A program made the translations under genes and the position numbers. Shown here in pieces: positions 4,963 to 6,004 of a stretch of 6,004 bases of DNA. A model generated the notes under the pieces. The model was not told where the DNA came from, searched no databases, and saw nothing but the letters and a program-made list of their open reading frames with translations. Numbering within the stretch: the stretch's first letter is position 1; every line of letters begins with the position of its first letter. Source of the stretch: Candidatus Bathyarchaeota archaeon (lineage in GTDB: Archaea; Thermoproteota; Bathyarchaeia; Bathyarchaeales; DTEX01); the NCBI GenBank assembly GCA_018397055.1, contig JAGTQS010000075.1, forward strand, positions 1 through 6,004, written 5' to 3'.

Positions 4963-5274
4963 CTAATCTATTGCTAACTCCAGATTTAGTCGCTTTCGCA
5001 AAAGTTTTACAGCTTCTCCGTAGCTTATTCCCCAAAATTTCATTGTGAGGTCTATGATGTCTCCTCCTTCGTTAGTTCCGAAGTCAAACCAGTCTTGGTA
5101 TTCTTGTTTATCATAGACAACAAAGCTTGGATGAGCTTCGTTCCTGAAGGGGGAATAGTAAATGAGCTTGTTTCCGACTTTTCGAACTGGTTCTATACCC
5201 CACTCTTTGAGCAACTGATAAATTGGCAAACTTCGCTTTATCTGTTGTATTTCTGCCTTTCTTAACTCTTTCAT
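4963..5274 (-). CDS. Stand-alone DnaG-type CHC2-like domain lacking zinc ligands
   Basis: This 103-aa protein aligns by eye with the N-terminal zinc-binding domain of bacterial primases: KLIYYSPFRNEAHPSFVVYD (36-55), then WFDFGTNEGGDIIDLTMKFW (62-81) and ISYGEAVKLLRKRL (83-96). These correspond to the canonical CPFHxExTPSF, FHCFGCGxGGDxIxFxM and LSFxEAVxxLA blocks. All four zinc ligands are replaced (Ser41, Arg44, Asp64, Thr67), while the structural residues remain. Such zinc-less versions (SPFRxExxPSF with WYDFG) are known in mobile-element primases, normally followed by a Toprim or helicase part. Here the protein simply ends after the domain, and no Toprim sequence is visible downstream in any frame. 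Its ATG overlaps the TGA of the caspase-like gene (ATGA). The domain call is confident. A role in recognising single-stranded DNA or in assisting a separate primase is inference. Confidence 0.8.
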   Translation of the reverse strand: MKELRKAEIQQIKRSLPIYQLLKEWGIEPVRKVGNKLIYYSPFRNEAHPSFVVYDKQEYQDWFDFGTNEGGDIIDLTMKFWGISYGEAVKLLRKRLNLELAID

Positions 5275-5933
5275 TGCATAAGCTCGCTATGTATATCTTC
5301 AATTGCCATGAACGGGAATTTAAACCTAAATTCCGAGTCTTCCTTTAGCTTTTTGATCCATGCTTGCCAGAGTTTTGATTTCGGTTCAACTGGATAGTAT
5401 CCTCCTGTGCCACCTGTTTTAGAGCCCATTCCTTCAAAGAAACGGACAAACGGGTTTCTGGTTGCATGTCCAGCAGTAGTATGTGCAACTACCCTGCAAG
5501 AGGTCGCACCACTACAGCATAGACAGTCCCTGAGTTTGTCGGCAAATCCCCCGTCTCCTCCAGTTCCAGTGCCACTACCAGTCAAACAGCAATAAAGAAT
5601 GACTTTGATGTCTGTGTTGTTGTCTTCAGCAATGGCATTAGCAAGTTTTGAAACATTGTTGAGGTCAAATCCGAGCTGTATTTTTCGAGATGTTCCATGA
5701 CAAAAAAAGGCAACGGCAGATAGTGGTTTGAATCCCTGGATTAAAGTCAGAACTGCATCAGTCATTTTAGACTGTGGCATCTTATTGTTGATAACACCTA
5801 TCTCAGGCTGTAAGCCGTTTCTTCCAGTAAACTGTTCAAATCTCTGTGCCTCAGGTTGGAAAACTCTCGTTGCATCTTTTTTGCCTTGAACATCATACAA
5901 AGGAACAAATATGGCAATTCGTTTTTCTGTCAT
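5271..5933 (-). CDS. Caspase-like (clan CD-type) putative cysteine peptidase
   Basis: The 220-aa protein begins with a beta-strand typical of a Rossmann-like alpha/beta fold (RIAIFVPLYD, 5-14). It then has the strand SAVAFFCHGTSRKIQLGF (72-89), with a His79-Gly80 pair, and the strand IKVILYCCLTGSGTGTGGDG (109-128), with Cys115/Cys116 at its end, followed by a helix (GFADKLRDCL). This His-Gly then strand-Cys order is that of the caspase/peptidase C14 and related clan CD folds. A further conserved-looking block, VVAHTTAGHATRNPFVRFFE (148-167), and an aromatic segment GGYYPVEPKSKLWQAWIKKL (178-197) complete the domain. It has no signal peptide or membrane helix. The start overlaps the preceding gene's TGA (ATGA). 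Clan CD proteases are known to be specific for processing or death responses in other settings; here the substrate is unknown. The enzymatic assignment is an inference from motif order. Confidence 0.65.
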   Translation of the reverse strand: MTEKRIAIFVPLYDVQGKKDATRVFQPEAQRFEQFTGRNGLQPEIGVINNKMPQSKMTDAVLTLIQGFKPLSAVAFFCHGTSRKIQLGFDLNNVSKLANAIAEDNNTDIKVILYCCLTGSGTGTGGDGGFADKLRDCLCCSGATSCRVVAHTTAGHATRNPFVRFFEGMGSKTGGTGGYYPVEPKSKLWQAWIKKLKEDSEFRFKFPFMAIEDIHSELMQ

Positions 5934-6004
5934 CTCACAATTCTTTCGACAGATATTCCAGTGGAAGCTTGTTCTTTCAAATTTTCAGCAATGTCCTCCC
6001 AAAT
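5930..6004 (-). CDS. C-terminal end of an unknown protein, cut by the right edge
   Basis: From the right edge a minus-strand frame runs 24 codons without interruption to a TGA at 5932-5930, giving IWEDIAENLKEQASTGISVE and then RIVR. The stop overlaps the ATG of the caspase-like gene (ATGA), the same junction type used at several other gene borders here, which is the main support that it is real. The visible tail is a charged helix and matches nothing I recognise. It is probably the gene before the caspase-like one in the same transcript. Confidence 0.55.
   Translation of the reverse strand: MWEDIAENLKEQASTGISVERIVR

Noticed and set aside
4838..5035. 65-codon minus-strand frame across the end of the primase-like gene
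   Set aside because: It overlaps the well-supported CHC2-like frame, is rich in Arg, Cys and Trp with no family resemblance, and contains no Toprim motif that would rescue a frameshifted primase.
5111..5302. 63-codon minus-strand frame inside the CHC2-like gene
   Set aside because: It is a shadow frame of the primase-like domain; composition and lack of motifs do not support coding.
1..6004. tRNA genes, CRISPR arrays and insertion-sequence ends
   Set aside because: No cloverleaf-like segment, no regularly spaced repeat-spacer pattern and no terminal inverted repeats or transposase motifs were seen on either strand.

Overview
The window is a densely packed block of accessory DNA in which every supportable gene lies on the minus strand (transcribed from position 6004 toward 1). 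It is visibly AT-rich. The genes are mostly small, abut or overlap by 4 nt (ATGA or GTGA junctions), and include several short membrane proteins, a transglutaminase-like protein of a type common in phage structural regions, and a probable LL-H-type holin. The best reading is part of a tailed-phage or prophage genome (virion/lysis region), probably from an uncultivated lineage. The host cannot be named. Near-perfect Shine-Dalgarno sequences (AGGAGGTGAT, AAGGAGGT) and TTGAC(T/A) -35 boxes point to a bacterial host with canonical 16S 3' end pairing and sigma70-type promoters.

Layout in transcription order: (i) the last 24 codons of an unknown gene (6004-5930); (ii) a 220-aa protein with His-Gly and Cys motifs like those of caspase/clan CD peptidases (5933-5271); (iii) a 103-aa stand-alone DnaG-type CHC2 domain in which all four zinc ligands are replaced (5274-4963); (iv) a 44-codon ORF that coincides with a hairpin plus T-tract and GCCGATTTTG repeats (4955-4821); (v) an LL-H-like holin (4772-4380) and a winged-helix-like protein (4408-4115); (vi) a new promoter at the end of that gene, driving a TM plus coiled-coil protein (4082-3831), two unrecognised proteins (3834-3592, 3590-3150) and a membrane protein with a CxxC motif (3153-2812); (vii) a second possible promoter and perfect SD before a 637-aa protein with an integrase-like SAM domain and long coiled coils (2766-853); (viii) a third promoter immediately before a transglutaminase-like protein (802-77) and the start of another gene (93 to the left edge).

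Three points stand out. Two genes (starts at 802 and 4082) share one promoter layout, TTGACT-N17-TATTnT, with the -10 box only 7-8 nt from the ATG and no SD, implying leaderless mRNAs, while others in the same cluster have very strong SDs. The 637-aa protein fuses a recombinase-type DNA-binding fold to a coiled-coil protein with no catalytic domain. The lysis-like set of small membrane proteins has no recognisable endolysin beside it, but does have a caspase-like protein and an orphan primase-type domain upstream. No RNA gene, CRISPR array or insertion sequence was seen, and no stretch over 300 bases lacks a gene.
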